This document shows, piece after piece, positions 1-7,475 of a DNA stretch of 31,167 nt (position 1 is its first letter; every line of letters starts with the position of its first letter). The notes beneath the pieces are model-generated. The model saw only the letters and a program-made list of their open reading frames with translations, made no database searches and was not told where the DNA came from. The position numbers and the translations under genes are program-made. Origin of the DNA: an uncultured Eubacteriales bacterium (GTDB lineage Bacteria; Bacillota; Clostridia; Oscillospirales; UBA644); assembly GCA_900547165.1 (NCBI GenBank), contig URFZ01000019.1:1-31167 (forward strand), written 5' to 3'.

Positions 1-136
1 GATATTGTTTTTTGTTTTCTGTAACTTCTACAATTCTCATCAATCACACCTGCAAATCCCGATTTGTTGATAACTTATTATACCATAAATCTTCCCGATT
101 TTCAATCTCAATCGCGCAATTAACTATGAAAGAAAC

Positions 137-173
137 ACCGCCGAGCGATGGGTTATCTCGGCGGTTGTTTTTT
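137..173 (+). terminator. Rho-independent terminator, no visible upstream gene
   Basis: A 9-bp stem ACCGCCGAG / CTCGGCGGT (137-145 with 157-165) with an 11-base loop is followed by TGTTTTTTA. The T tract is on the right, so it ends a rightward transcript. No gene precedes it in the window, so its transcript either enters from outside or is a small RNA in 1-136. Confidence 0.75.
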
Positions 174-377
174 ATTCGTTGTCAGGCTCATATCATGACG
201 TCGTCACGCATGATTATTATCCTTTGCCGTATTAAGTAAGGCAACATGCGGTTTTGCAATAAAATCCGCTTTTCGCCCCTGCGAAAAGCTACCTCACTTC
301 TTCACTATTCCTTATTATTTCGCCAAAAACCTCCCGGACGGGATAAGTGAAAAATGAAAAGTGAAGAGGTAATAGGT

Positions 378-409
378 AAAAATCTCCCCAAACTTCGTCC
401 GGGGAGATT
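378..409 (-). terminator. Terminator of tRNA-Gln
   Basis: A 9-bp stem AATCTCCCC / GGGGAGATT (381-389 with 401-409) lies directly downstream of the tRNA. On the minus strand it runs into TTTTT (382-378). The A/T flanks are symmetrical, so it could also work from the other side. Confidence 0.8.
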
Positions 410-411
410 TT

Positions 412-487
412 TGGCAGGGATGGCAGGACTCGAACCTACGCATGCCAGAGTCAAAGTCTGGTGCCTTACCGACTTGGCTACATCCCC
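412..487 (-). tRNA. tRNA-Gln (UUG)
   Basis: Read on the minus strand this 76-base segment folds as a tRNA. The acceptor arm is GGGGATG / CATCCCT (one G-U pair at the end), the anticodon stem is CCAGA / TCTGG with loop CTTTGAC giving anticodon TTG, the T arm contains GGTTCGAGTCC, and the discriminator G is followed by an encoded CCA. It stands alone, with a perfect promoter upstream and a terminator downstream. Confidence 0.95.
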
Positions 488-525
488 GTATATGTCGGTC
501 AACGTTTTCTATTGAACCGACAATT

Positions 526-554
526 ATTATAGCATAACAAAGCGCGCCTGTCAA
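526..554 (-). promoter_or_regulatory. Promoter of tRNA-Gln
   Basis: On the minus strand TTGACA (554-549), a 17-bp spacer and TATAAT (531-526) give a perfect sigma-A consensus, about 39 bases upstream of the tRNA 5' end. A strong constitutive promoter fits a stable RNA gene. Confidence 0.9.
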
Positions 555-591
555 GCGACAAAAGCAATTTGTATAACTTTTGAACGATTTT

Positions 592-1764
592 TCAAAAATC
601 GAGCGTTTCGACACGGGAAAGGACATCTTCAAGACGTTTTGAACAAAACTCTATGGAATCTTTCCCCTCTTTGCTGTCGTGTGAATGGCGTTTGAGAACG
701 TGAGACAAATATCGTATATACCCTACCGCATATGCTTTATCCTCAACGGAGTGCGCAAAGTTGTCATCATCTGTTCCGAGGTAACGTTTGACCGCTTTGT
801 GCCAGAATTCAAGCCCCGTTTCGTAAGAGTATGTGAGAAATTTTTCGGTAACGGAATGATCGAGTTCTCCGAAGATGACAAAACCGAGCGCCATACAGGC
901 AAACTCTATAACGGGATGTCCGTAGCTGAACTTGTCCATATCTATCAGAAGCGCCTCTCCGTTTTGAAGCATGATATTGTTGGTATGATAATCGCAATGC
1001 AGCATTGTATGCGGTTCGGGAAGTTCGGAGACAAGATGCTCGATTTTAGCCGAAATATCGGACGGCAAATAAGTTTTTGCCGTTTTGACCATATTGTCGA
1101 GCCAAGGCTTTGCGGATGGGATGTCGGAAGTTTCAACAACTGTTGAATGAATCTTTTTCAGAAGATCCGCAAACAGTTCGGCGTATTTGTCAAGGTGTTC
1201 GGGATCTTCTCGTATAAATTTAGAAAGAGGTTCGGCGTTCAGCATTTCAAAAACGGAGCCGAATTTGTCGCCGACTTTAACAACGTCATAAGATATGGCT
1301 GTGGGAATACCGAGAACAAAGGCGCGGCGAGCAAGGTTGCGCTCCTGCAGAATAAGCGGCAGACAGTTATCATCCTTGAACACTTTTACCATAGTATCCG
1401 CATTTATGCGGTAAACTATACCTTTCGCGCCCTCCGCGACCCGTTCGCTGCCGTCAAGTGAAATTCGACGGTACGCCTTTTCCACAGGCATCATTTCGGT
1501 AAACCCCGTCATCTCAAAAATATCGTACACATCATTTGAAACGTTCGCGACTTTCATATCCTTTTCGGATCTTTTCAAACGGAGAATAACCCGAAGTCCC
1601 GCGCTTGATATGTATTCAAGATTTTCAAAATCAATGACAAGCGCAACATGTTCGTTTTTTCGAAGTTCGTTTATCTCATTTTCTACGGCGTCAGCGTTTG
1701 CGGAATCAATTTTACCCGTGACAGAAACAGTCAAAACACCGCCTGAATACTTTCCTCTAACCAT
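592..1764 (-). CDS. STAS domain - phosphotransferase (APH-like kinase) fusion
   Basis: A 390-residue cytoplasmic protein with two modules. Residues 1-105 form a STAS (anti-sigma-factor antagonist) domain with the signature EYISSAGLRVIL at 50-61, whose serine (53 or 54) is the usual phosphorylation site. Residues 110-390 form an aminoglycoside-phosphotransferase/choline-kinase-like fold: a candidate ATP lysine in MVKVFK (125-130), the catalytic loop HCDYHTNN (256-263) and a metal-binding IDMD (274-277). The fusion suggests a small-molecule or protein kinase with a partner-switching input; the substrate cannot be told. The ATG follows an AGAGGTG site and lies only 2 bases after the stop of the HD gene, so the two are co-transcribed and probably coupled. 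It is unlikely to be an antibiotic-resistance gene. Confidence 0.85.
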   Translation of the reverse strand: MVRGKYSGGVLTVSVTGKIDSANADAVENEINELRKNEHVALVIDFENLEYISSAGLRVILRLKRSEKDMKVANVSNDVYDIFEMTGFTEMMPVEKAYRRISLDGSERVAEGAKGIVYRINADTMVKVFKDDNCLPLILQERNLARRAFVLGIPTAISYDVVKVGDKFGSVFEMLNAEPLSKFIREDPEHLDKYAELFADLLKKIHSTVVETSDIPSAKPWLDNMVKTAKTYLPSDISAKIEHLVSELPEPHTMLHCDYHTNNIMLQNGEALLIDMDKFSYGHPVIEFACMALGFVIFGELDHSVTEKFLTYSYETGLEFWHKAVKRYLGTDDDNFAHSVEDKAYAVGYIRYLSHVLKRHSHDSKEGKDSIEFCSKRLEDVLSRVETLDF

Positions 1765-1766
1765 TG

Positions 1767-2345
1767 TTATTCACCTCTTTCATTTTCATCAAATACAATC
1801 GAAATCAGTCTGTCATATTCAGCCCATGCGCAGGTATTTTCAAAACTGCATTTCAGAATATTCGCAATACTGCGATAGTACCAAAGATGCCATTTCGGAT
1901 CTTTCTGCGAGAAATGTAACCACATTTTTTCACCTTCGGAGAATTTCAAACGATAAAAAGAGCGCATATTTGAAAGTTTGTCGCTTAAAGTCACAATCAG
2001 AACGCCGATATCGGAGCAATTTTCAAGTTTTTCTATCGTTTCTTTCTTGCGCGTCTCCCACGTCTCGCTTTTCGGTAACCCGTGACGTTTGTTTTCTGTC
2101 TCGGAAGCGACAAGTGCCGCAATCCGTGAACCGAACTCGCGACGAATATCTTCTATTGAGGTTGCAGTGTCTTCAACAGTGTCGTGGAGCGCAGCCGCGG
2201 CTATCACGGATTCATCGGAAGTCAATGCGGACGCTATGCAGGCAACTTCAAGCGGATGAAAAATATAATATTCTTTGCCGCCCTTTCGATATTGCCCGCT
2301 GTGAGCGTCTGTTGCAAAATGTATCGCCTTATCAATAATATTCAA
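1767..2345 (-). CDS. HD-domain phosphohydrolase, SpoT/MESH1-like small alarmone hydrolase
   Basis: A 192-residue single-domain protein. Motifs in order match the hydrolase half of RelA/SpoT enzymes: HSGQYRKGG near residue 16, the HP dyad in FHPLEV, the metal-binding HD in LHDTVEDT, and DKLSNMR. There is no synthetase, TGS or ACT domain, so it resembles stand-alone MESH1-type enzymes that remove the 3'-pyrophosphate of (p)ppGpp. The family also contains hydrolases for other nucleotides, so the substrate is inferred. It is first in a two-gene operon with the STAS-kinase protein, behind a consensus promoter with a palindrome inside its spacer. Confidence 0.82.
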   Translation of the reverse strand: MNIIDKAIHFATDAHSGQYRKGGKEYYIFHPLEVACIASALTSDESVIAAAALHDTVEDTATSIEDIRREFGSRIAALVASETENKRHGLPKSETWETRKKETIEKLENCSDIGVLIVTLSDKLSNMRSFYRLKFSEGEKMWLHFSQKDPKWHLWYYRSIANILKCSFENTCAWAEYDRLISIVFDENERGE

Positions 2346-2381
2346 AGTTGTATTTCCTCTTATGACAGATTTATATGTATT

Positions 2382-2410
2382 ATTTTATCACATAGACAAT
2401 GCTATGTCAA
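2382..2410 (-). promoter_or_regulatory. Promoter of the HD/STAS-kinase operon
   Basis: On the minus strand TTGACA (2410-2405), a 17-bp spacer and TAAAAT (2387-2382) lie about 36 bases upstream of the ATG. The spacing and both hexamers fit sigma-A. Confidence 0.85.
2390..2407. promoter_or_regulatory. Palindrome inside promoter spacer, candidate operator
   Basis: A perfect inverted repeat ACATAG-N6-CTATGT fills the spacer between -35 and -10 of the HD-gene promoter and overlaps the -35. A dimeric protein bound here would block RNA polymerase, so this is a candidate repressor site. The regulator is unknown; the DUF1836 protein encoded divergently next door is one candidate. Confidence 0.5.
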
Positions 2411-2467
2411 GTAAATAACCGACATCCGTAAATTTGTGAAATTTTATAAAACTAATCACATTTTCTC

Positions 2468-2496
2468 TTTCAATAAGACGTCAATGCTGATATAAT
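2468..2496 (+). promoter_or_regulatory. Promoter of the DUF1836 gene
   Basis: TTTCAA (2468-2473), a 17-bp spacer and a perfect TATAAT (2491-2496) lie 26 bases before the ATG, with the strong Shine-Dalgarno AAAGGAGGAAAG at 2508-2519. The -35 is weak. Confidence 0.65.
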
Positions 2497-2521
2497 AAAA
2501 CAAACGGAAAGGAGGAAAGAT

Positions 2522-3076
2522 ATGAAAAAGGATATACTCGGCGCCATAATCGAAAGACGAGAGCGCATAAATTCGGCGCATATCCCGACATGGGACGAAC
2601 TTCCGTCGCTTAATCTTTACATGGATCAGCTGATATTCATTCTTTCCGAAATTTTCGAGCCTTATTTTGACGATGTTCCGAAACTCATAAACAAAGCAAT
2701 AATAAACAACTATGTAAAACTCGGTTATATTCCCGCACCTGTCAAGAAAAAATATTCGAAAGAACATATTGCTTATCTTGTTGTGGTATGCAGTCTCAAG
2801 CAGGTCATGCCTATCGCGGCAATCTCGGCGCTTGTAAAAGCGCAAACGGAAAAGATACCTCTTTCGGAGTTTTACGACAACTTCTGCGCAAACAGAGAAA
2901 AGGCGGTTCTTGCAGCACTCGGAGAAGCGGAAATAGGCATAGGCGATCCCGAATACCCGAAAACCGCGCAAACATCACTTTCACTCGCTCTTTCGGCTCA
3001 GGCATACAGCATCGTTTCCGCCGCTGTGGCACAGACTCTTATTCCAGAGGAAGAACCGAAACAGAAAAAAAACTGA
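2522..3076 (+). CDS. DUF1836 family putative regulator
   Basis: A 184-residue protein with the family pattern of DUF1836: WDELPSLNLYMDQ (21-34), a predicted helix-turn-helix around INNYVKLGYIPAPVKKKYS (residues 61-79) that resembles the MerR winged helix, and AYLVVVCSLKQVMPI. The charged tail PEEEPKQKKN is low complexity. Members are common in Clostridia and are presumed DNA-binding; no target is known to me. It starts at an ATG behind a near-perfect ribosome binding site, is divergent from the HD gene, and is apparently monocistronic. Confidence 0.85.
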   Translation: MKKDILGAIIERRERINSAHIPTWDELPSLNLYMDQLIFILSEIFEPYFDDVPKLINKAIINNYVKLGYIPAPVKKKYSKEHIAYLVVVCSLKQVMPIAAISALVKAQTEKIPLSEFYDNFCANREKAVLAALGEAEIGIGDPEYPKTAQTSLSLALSAQAYSIVSAAVAQTLIPEEEPKQKKN

Positions 3077-3145
3077 CGGCAATTGAATATATCAGCATAT
3101 CAATTTTTAAAAAAGTGTGTTTTTTTATTTATTTGGGAAAAAGTA

Positions 3146-3174
3146 TTGCATTTACAGAAAAAATATGATATAAT
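3146..3174 (+). promoter_or_regulatory. Promoter of rpmE
   Basis: TTGCAT (3146-3151), a 17-bp spacer and TATAAT (3169-3174). Transcription would begin near 3181, giving a leader of about 35 bases with AGGAGGTG at 3201-3208. Confidence 0.85.
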
Positions 3175-3215
3175 CATTGAGTAACCAATTCCGACCGATT
3201 AGGAGGTGCTTAGGT

Positions 3216-3416
3216 GTGAGAGAGGGTATTCATCCCGAATACGTTGATTCTGTTATCAAGTGTGTGTGCGGTAACGAGGTCGCTACCCGTTCTACTAAAA
3301 AGGAGATACGCGTAGAAATCTGTTCGAAGTGCCATCCTTTCTTTACGGGCAAGCAGAAGTTAGTTGACTCTGCGGGACGTGTTGACAGATTCAAGAAGAA
3401 GTTCAATCTTGACTAA
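3216..3416 (+). CDS. rpmE: 50S ribosomal protein L31 (zinc-binding form)
   Basis: A 66-residue ribosomal protein, the usual size for L31. It begins VREGIHPEY, matching the family start M(K/R)xGIHPxY. The GTG at 3216 is chosen because AGGAGGTG sits 7 bases upstream; the in-frame TTG farther upstream would precede that site and lie before the predicted transcription start. CVCG near residue 17 and CSKCHP near residue 37 keep the cysteines of the zinc-binding C+ type, so this is not the zinc-independent paralogue. The hairpins downstream separate it from the hydrolase gene. Confidence 0.95.
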   Translation: MREGIHPEYVDSVIKCVCGNEVATRSTKKEIRVEICSKCHPFFTGKQKLVDSAGRVDRFKKKFNLD

Positions 3417-3425
3417 AAAAACAAA

Positions 3426-3487
3426 CAGGGTGTACCTTTCAGGTGCGCCCTGTAAGATTATGCGGCGAGAAGTTTTTCTTCCCGCCG
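3426..3487. repeat. Two tandem hairpins between rpmE and the hydrolase gene
   Basis: The first hairpin (3426-3437 with 3441-3452) has a 12-bp stem with two G-U pairs and a 3-base loop. The A-rich stretch AAAAAAACAAA lies on its left, so the T tract is on the minus strand. The second (3463-3472 with 3478-3487) has a 10-bp stem with one mismatch and a TTTTT loop, ending 9 bases before the Shine-Dalgarno of the hydrolase. They may attenuate or separate expression; neither has a clear rightward U tract. Confidence 0.5.
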
Positions 3488-3508
3488 ATGATTTTCGGAG
3501 GTAAAATC

Positions 3509-4285
3509 ATGCTTGATTTCTCAAAACATCCCGAATATGAAGCCGTTAAGTCCGACTACCACGGCTGCGACCGCTACGACTTCAAGGTTCTCGGCAAAAA
3601 CGCGATAATCGTTTTCCCGAAAAAACTTACGCCGAAGAATAAATGGGTTTGGCGCGCGGAGTTTTTCGACGCGTTCCCCATCGTTGACCTCGACCTGCTT
3701 GAACAGGGCTGGGCGCTGACGTATATCGCCATAAGCGACATGTACGGCAATGATGAATCTGTTGAAATAATGAGACAGTATCAGGAATTTCTCGTTAACG
3801 CGTTTGACCTTGAACCGAAAGCGACTATCTTCGGATTCAGCCGCGGCGCGTTTTACGCAGTTAACTACACCGCAAAATATCCGCAGAATGTCGGCTGTCT
3901 TTATCTTGACGCTCCGGTTCTCGATATTCTTTCATGGCCCGCAGGCAGAGGAAAGAGTTTCGGCGGTCAGGGCACTCCCGCAGATTGGGAGATATGCAAA
4001 AAGGTTCTCGGCTTGACCGAAGAAACCGCTGCTGATTACAAAGGAAGCCCGAAATTCCATATTGCCGAACTTGCAAAAGCGGATATTCCCCTTATACTCG
4101 TTCAGGGCGATGCGGATATTGCCGCACCGATGGAGGAAAATGCGCAGTTGCTTATTGACAACTACGAAAAACTCGGCGGAACGAAGTTCAAGGTCATCAT
4201 CATGGAAGGCAAAGGACACCACCCGCACAGCGTATACGACCCGAAACCGGTTTCCGACTTCATCAAAGCCGCATACGAAAAGTAA
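3509..4285 (+). CDS. Alpha/beta hydrolase (serine esterase/lipase fold)
   Basis: A 258-residue soluble protein with no signal peptide. The nucleophile elbow GFSRGAF lies near residue 111, followed by the strand YLDAPVLD; QGDADIAAP carries the likely acid and GKGHHPHS near the end supplies the catalytic histidine. The substrate is unknown; the fold covers esterases, thioesterases and acyl transferases. The ATG at 3509 is preceded by GGAGGT with 6-base spacing; an upstream in-frame start would run through the second hairpin and lacks such a site. It could be expressed by read-through from rpmE. Confidence 0.85.
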   Translation: MLDFSKHPEYEAVKSDYHGCDRYDFKVLGKNAIIVFPKKLTPKNKWVWRAEFFDAFPIVDLDLLEQGWALTYIAISDMYGNDESVEIMRQYQEFLVNAFDLEPKATIFGFSRGAFYAVNYTAKYPQNVGCLYLDAPVLDILSWPAGRGKSFGGQGTPADWEICKKVLGLTEETAADYKGSPKFHIAELAKADIPLILVQGDADIAAPMEENAQLLIDNYEKLGGTKFKVIIMEGKGHHPHSVYDPKPVSDFIKAAYEK

Positions 4286-4300
4286 GATCATAAATGCAAC

Positions 4301-4335
4301 GCCGCAGGCTGACGCCTGCGGCATATTTTTATTTT
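4301..4335 (+). terminator. Terminator between the hydrolase gene and argH
   Basis: A 9-bp perfect stem GCCGCAGGC / GCCTGCGGC (4301-4309, 4314-4322) with loop TGAC is followed by ATATTTTTATTTT. The T-rich side serves the rightward gene; the convergent argH ends inside the T-rich part, so the hairpin may also stop argH transcripts. Confidence 0.88.
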
Positions 4336-5705
4336 GAGAGAAAGTCCGAAACGATTTTAATCTGTTTTTCAACCGAATCTTTTCCCGTGCCTCCCGCAGA
4401 AACGCGCGCGCGGACGCAGGTCAAAAGATCTATTGCGGAATAAACATCATCGTCTATATCAGGGCAAAAACTCTTGTATACATCAAGAGGAACGGTTTCA
4501 AGTATGAGTCCGTTGTCGATGCAATACGCAACCGCCTGACCCGAAATTTTATATGCCGTTCGGAACGGTATACCTTTCTTTGTCAGATAATCGGCAAGGT
4601 CGGTGGCATTTATAAATCCTTTTTGCGCGGCGGCAAGCATATTGTCTTTCAAAACTTTCATGCCGCTTATCATCGGCGGAAAGACTTCAAGACACTGCTT
4701 GACGGTATCGACCGCATCGAATATCGACTCTTTATCCTCTTGCATATCCTTGTTGTATGCGAGCGGAAGTCCTTTCAAAACGGTCAGCATTGCCATTAAG
4801 TCGCCGTAAACGCGACCTGTTTTGCCGCGGACAAGTTCCGCAATATCGGGGTTTTTCTTCTGCGGCATTATACTTGAACCCGTGGTGAACGAATCATCAA
4901 GTTCGATAAACTTAAACTCCCAGCTTGACCAAAGGATTATTTCCTCGGAAAAACGCGACATGTGCATCATAACCGTGGCAAACGCAGAAAGCAGTTCAAC
5001 GCAGAAATCCCTGTCCGAAACGCCGTCAATGCTGTTTTCTGTTATTCCGTCGAATCCGAGAGCGGAAGCGACCGCTTCCCTGTCCGTATCGTATGTCGTT
5101 CCCGCAAGCGCGCATGAACCGAGAGGGCAAACATTCATACGTTTTACGGCATCGCCTATGCGGTCAACATCGCGCATAAACATCATGCAGTATGCCAACA
5201 AATGATGCGCAAACGTTATCGGTTGTGCGCGCTGCAAATGAGTGTAGCCGGGGACAATTGTTTCGGTATTTTCTTTTGCCTTTTTGAGAACTGCGGCAAG
5301 CAGTTCTTTCAGTCCGTCGGTAATTTCAGCCGCTTCATCACGCAGATAAAGACGTATATCAACGGCAACTTGATCATTGCGGCTTCTTGCGGTATGAAGG
5401 CGTTTTCCGACATCGCCTATCCGCTTTGTCAGTTCCGCTTCAACGAACATGTGAATATCTTCCGCTGTCGGGTCTATCTGCAATTTACCCTGCTCGATAT
5501 CGTCAAGAACCGAGCCGAGCCCCTCAATAATCCTTTCGGCATCCGATGCAGCGATGATCCCTCTTGACGCAAGCATTGTCGCATGGGCGACCGAGCCTTT
5601 TATATCCTGTTTGTACATTCGGCTGTCAAAACGAATTGACGAGTTAAAATCGTCCGCGCGGCAGTCAAGAGACTTGTGAAAGCGTCCCGCCCACATCTTT
5701 TCCAT
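4329..5705 (-). CDS. argH: Argininosuccinate lyase
   Basis: A 458-residue enzyme that cleaves argininosuccinate to arginine and fumarate, the last step of arginine biosynthesis, in the cytoplasm. It starts MEKMWAGRF, has the substrate-binding STNSS-region equivalent FNSSIRFD, the TARSRNDQVA motif near 107, TYTHLQRAQP-like GYTHLQRAQP near 157, and the fumarase/lyase signature GSSIMPQKKNPD near 280 with the catalytic serine. The length is typical. It lies 11 bases downstream of argG and is its operon partner. Its fumarate product could feed the fumarate reductase encoded upstream, though this amount would be small. Confidence 0.96.
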   Translation of the reverse strand: MEKMWAGRFHKSLDCRADDFNSSIRFDSRMYKQDIKGSVAHATMLASRGIIAASDAERIIEGLGSVLDDIEQGKLQIDPTAEDIHMFVEAELTKRIGDVGKRLHTARSRNDQVAVDIRLYLRDEAAEITDGLKELLAAVLKKAKENTETIVPGYTHLQRAQPITFAHHLLAYCMMFMRDVDRIGDAVKRMNVCPLGSCALAGTTYDTDREAVASALGFDGITENSIDGVSDRDFCVELLSAFATVMMHMSRFSEEIILWSSWEFKFIELDDSFTTGSSIMPQKKNPDIAELVRGKTGRVYGDLMAMLTVLKGLPLAYNKDMQEDKESIFDAVDTVKQCLEVFPPMISGMKVLKDNMLAAAQKGFINATDLADYLTKKGIPFRTAYKISGQAVAYCIDNGLILETVPLDVYKSFCPDIDDDVYSAIDLLTCVRARVSAGGTGKDSVEKQIKIVSDFLSK

Positions 5706-5716
5706 AGATATTTACC

Positions 5717-6946
5717 TTACTTATTCTTATTTTTTTCGTTTACCTGCGCCTGAACCTTTATCGGAAGTCCGAAAAGATTTATAAAGCCGCCCGCATCTTT
5801 TTGATCGTAAACATGATCTTCGCCGAACGTCGCGATCTCCTCCGAATACAGAGACCAGTCACTCCATGCCCCCGCTTTTATGATATTGCCTTTATAAAGT
5901 TTGAGTTTAACTTTGCCGGTAACGTGTTCCTGCGTTTTCGAAACAAATGCGGAAAGCGCTTCGCGAAGCGGCGTATACCATTGACCGTTATAGAGCAAAT
6001 CAGCAAAGGTTATTGCAAGTTCCTGTTTTTTGTGCATCGTCAGTTTGTCAAGGCAAAGCGTTTCGAGATAATTATGCGCAAAGTAGAGAATATCTCCGCC
6101 CGGGGTCTCATAAACGCCGCGGCACTTCATTCCCACAAGACGGTTTTCAACAATATCAAGAAGCCCTATACCGTTTGCGCCGCCGACTTCGTTAAGCTTG
6201 AGAATAATCTCTTTTGCGCTCATCTTCTCGTCGTTGAACGCGACGGGAACCCCCGCTTCAAAATCAAGAGTTATATACGTAGGCGTGTCGGGAGCGTCGA
6301 TGGGAGAAACGCCCATTTCAAGAAAACCTTTTTTCTCATAAAGAGGCTCATTGCCCGCATCTTCAAGGTCAAGCCCCTCGTGTGACAAATGCCACATATT
6401 CTTATCTTTCGAATAGTTTGTTTCACGGTTGATTTTCAGCGGAACATTATGCTCTTCCGCATAGTCTATCTCTTCATCGCGGGATTTGATACTCCATTCA
6501 CGCCACGGAGCTATTATCTTCATATCGGGAGCGAACGCCTTTATCGCAAGTTCAAAACGAACCTGGTCGTTGCCTTTGCCCGTGCAGCCGTGACAAATCG
6601 CGTCCGCGCCCTCGGCTTTTGCTATCTCCACAAGCCTTTTCGCGATTATCGGACGCGCAAGTGACGTTCCGAGCAAATATCCTTCATACTTCGCGCCTGC
6701 CTGAACGGTCGGAATAATCATTTCATTGACAAACTCTTCCGTAAGGTCTTCTATATATATCTTTGAAGCGCCCGTTTTAATTGCTTTTTCCTCAAGCCCT
6801 TCAAGTTCGTCGTTCTGACCGACATTACCGGAAACGGCGATTATTTCGGGATCTCCGTAGTTCTCTTTGAGCCAAGGAATGATTATTGATGTGTCAAGTC
6901 CGCCCGAATACGCAAGTACGACTTTTTTAACGGTATCGTTTTTCAT
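5717..6946 (-). CDS. argG: Argininosuccinate synthase
   Basis: A 409-residue ATP-dependent ligase that joins citrulline and aspartate. The N-type ATP pyrophosphatase loop AYSGGLDTS follows directly after the start (MKNDTVKKVVL), and GCTGKGNDQVRFE, the family ATP/citrulline-binding segment, is present. The ATG at 6946 is chosen because GGAGGC lies just upstream and homologues begin there; the open frame continues farther upstream, across the promoter. It is the first gene of argGH. Confidence 0.96.
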   Translation of the reverse strand: MKNDTVKKVVLAYSGGLDTSIIIPWLKENYGDPEIIAVSGNVGQNDELEGLEEKAIKTGASKIYIEDLTEEFVNEMIIPTVQAGAKYEGYLLGTSLARPIIAKRLVEIAKAEGADAICHGCTGKGNDQVRFELAIKAFAPDMKIIAPWREWSIKSRDEEIDYAEEHNVPLKINRETNYSKDKNMWHLSHEGLDLEDAGNEPLYEKKGFLEMGVSPIDAPDTPTYITLDFEAGVPVAFNDEKMSAKEIILKLNEVGGANGIGLLDIVENRLVGMKCRGVYETPGGDILYFAHNYLETLCLDKLTMHKKQELAITFADLLYNGQWYTPLREALSAFVSKTQEHVTGKVKLKLYKGNIIKAGAWSDWSLYSEEIATFGEDHVYDQKDAGGFINLFGLPIKVQAQVNEKNKNK

Positions 6947-6963
6947 AATATGCCTCCATATTT

Positions 6964-6977
6964 GCATAAATATATGC
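6964..6977. promoter_or_regulatory. argR site: Possible ArgR (ARG) box
   Basis: The palindrome GCATA-AATA-TATGC lies between the argG promoter and its ribosome binding site. Its AT-rich form resembles ArgR/AhrC operators (TGAATAWWWATTCA type), and a second partial copy (TTATG...CATAA spacing) lies at about 6980-7015. ArgR itself is not in the window, so this is an inference from location and shape. Confidence 0.35.
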
Positions 6978-7000
6978 GTTTTATGATTATTTATGCCGAT

Positions 7001-7029
7001 ATTATAGCATAAAATGAAAGAATATGCAA
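7001..7029 (-). promoter_or_regulatory. Promoter of argGH
   Basis: On the minus strand TTGCAT (7029-7024), a 17-bp spacer and TATAAT (7006-7001), with a leader of about 50 bases before argG. Confidence 0.88.
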
Positions 7030-7068
7030 TACCTGATTTTGATTTTTTCCAACTTCTGCTTGTTGCAC

Positions 7069-7093
7069 AAAAAACGCTCCCGTTTCGGGAGCG
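7069..7093 (-). terminator. Terminator of the 13-gene fumarate/Hdr operon
   Basis: An 8-bp stem CGCTCCCG / CGGGAGCG (7075-7082, 7086-7093) with a 3-base loop is followed on the minus strand by TTTTTT (7074-7069). It lies about 110 bases after the last gene of the operon and separates it from the argG promoter. Confidence 0.9.
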
Positions 7094-7206
7094 TTTTGTT
7101 GATAAGGCATAATCGAAGTGCTTTCCAACGCCGATTTTAAATGACAAATCCCCTGCCGACAGTTTTTTAACCATCGGCAAAACGAATTTATATTCAAAAC
7201 GCGCCG

Positions 7207-7446
7207 TCAGATTCTTGACATAACGTTTTCGATAAAGAATTTCTCCGCCGCGTCAGGCGTAACCGAAAAAACATCTTCGTCAATTTTAACGCAGACATCG
7301 TTTTGGCATTGACCCGCGCAGAAGATACCACCGAGTTCCACTTTGCCTCCGACATCGTTATCATCAATCATCTTTCTGAAAGTATCAACGACGTGCTGCG
7401 ACCCTTTTAAGTGGCAAGATGAGCCTATACAAACGGTGAGTTTCAT
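7207..7446 (-). CDS. Thioredoxin-like [2Fe-2S] ferredoxin (NuoE/HydC C-terminal type)
   Basis: A 79-residue protein with the four cluster ligands of the thioredoxin-like [2Fe-2S] family: CIGSSC (C6, C11) and CAGQC (C43, C47). This fold is the C-terminal half of NuoE and of the small subunit of NAD-linked [FeFe]-hydrogenases and acts in one-electron transfer to or from flavins. Stand-alone copies usually work next to a redox enzyme. It is the last gene of the operon, 29 bases behind the membrane protein, and is close in sequence to the two copies at 29628 and 29876. It may carry electrons between the Flx/Hdr complex and a partner, or act in assembly or sensing. Confidence 0.88.
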   Translation of the reverse strand: MKLTVCIGSSCHLKGSQHVVDTFRKMIDDNDVGGKVELGGIFCAGQCQNDVCVKIDEDVFSVTPDAAEKFFIENVMSRI

Positions 7447-7475
7447 TATAATTCCCTTTCAAAAGCCAATTATGT

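Larger units (their letters stand above)
1..411. other. Stretch without a recognisable protein gene
   Basis: No open frame here has a ribosome binding site or a recognisable product; the longest crosses a terminator hairpin. The stretch holds a rho-independent terminator near 137-173 pointing right, an AT-rich stretch of short repeated GTGAAAA-like words at about 345-375, and the terminator of the tRNA gene at 378-409. The left end of the window may be the tail of a gene or small RNA that begins outside it. Confidence 0.6.
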
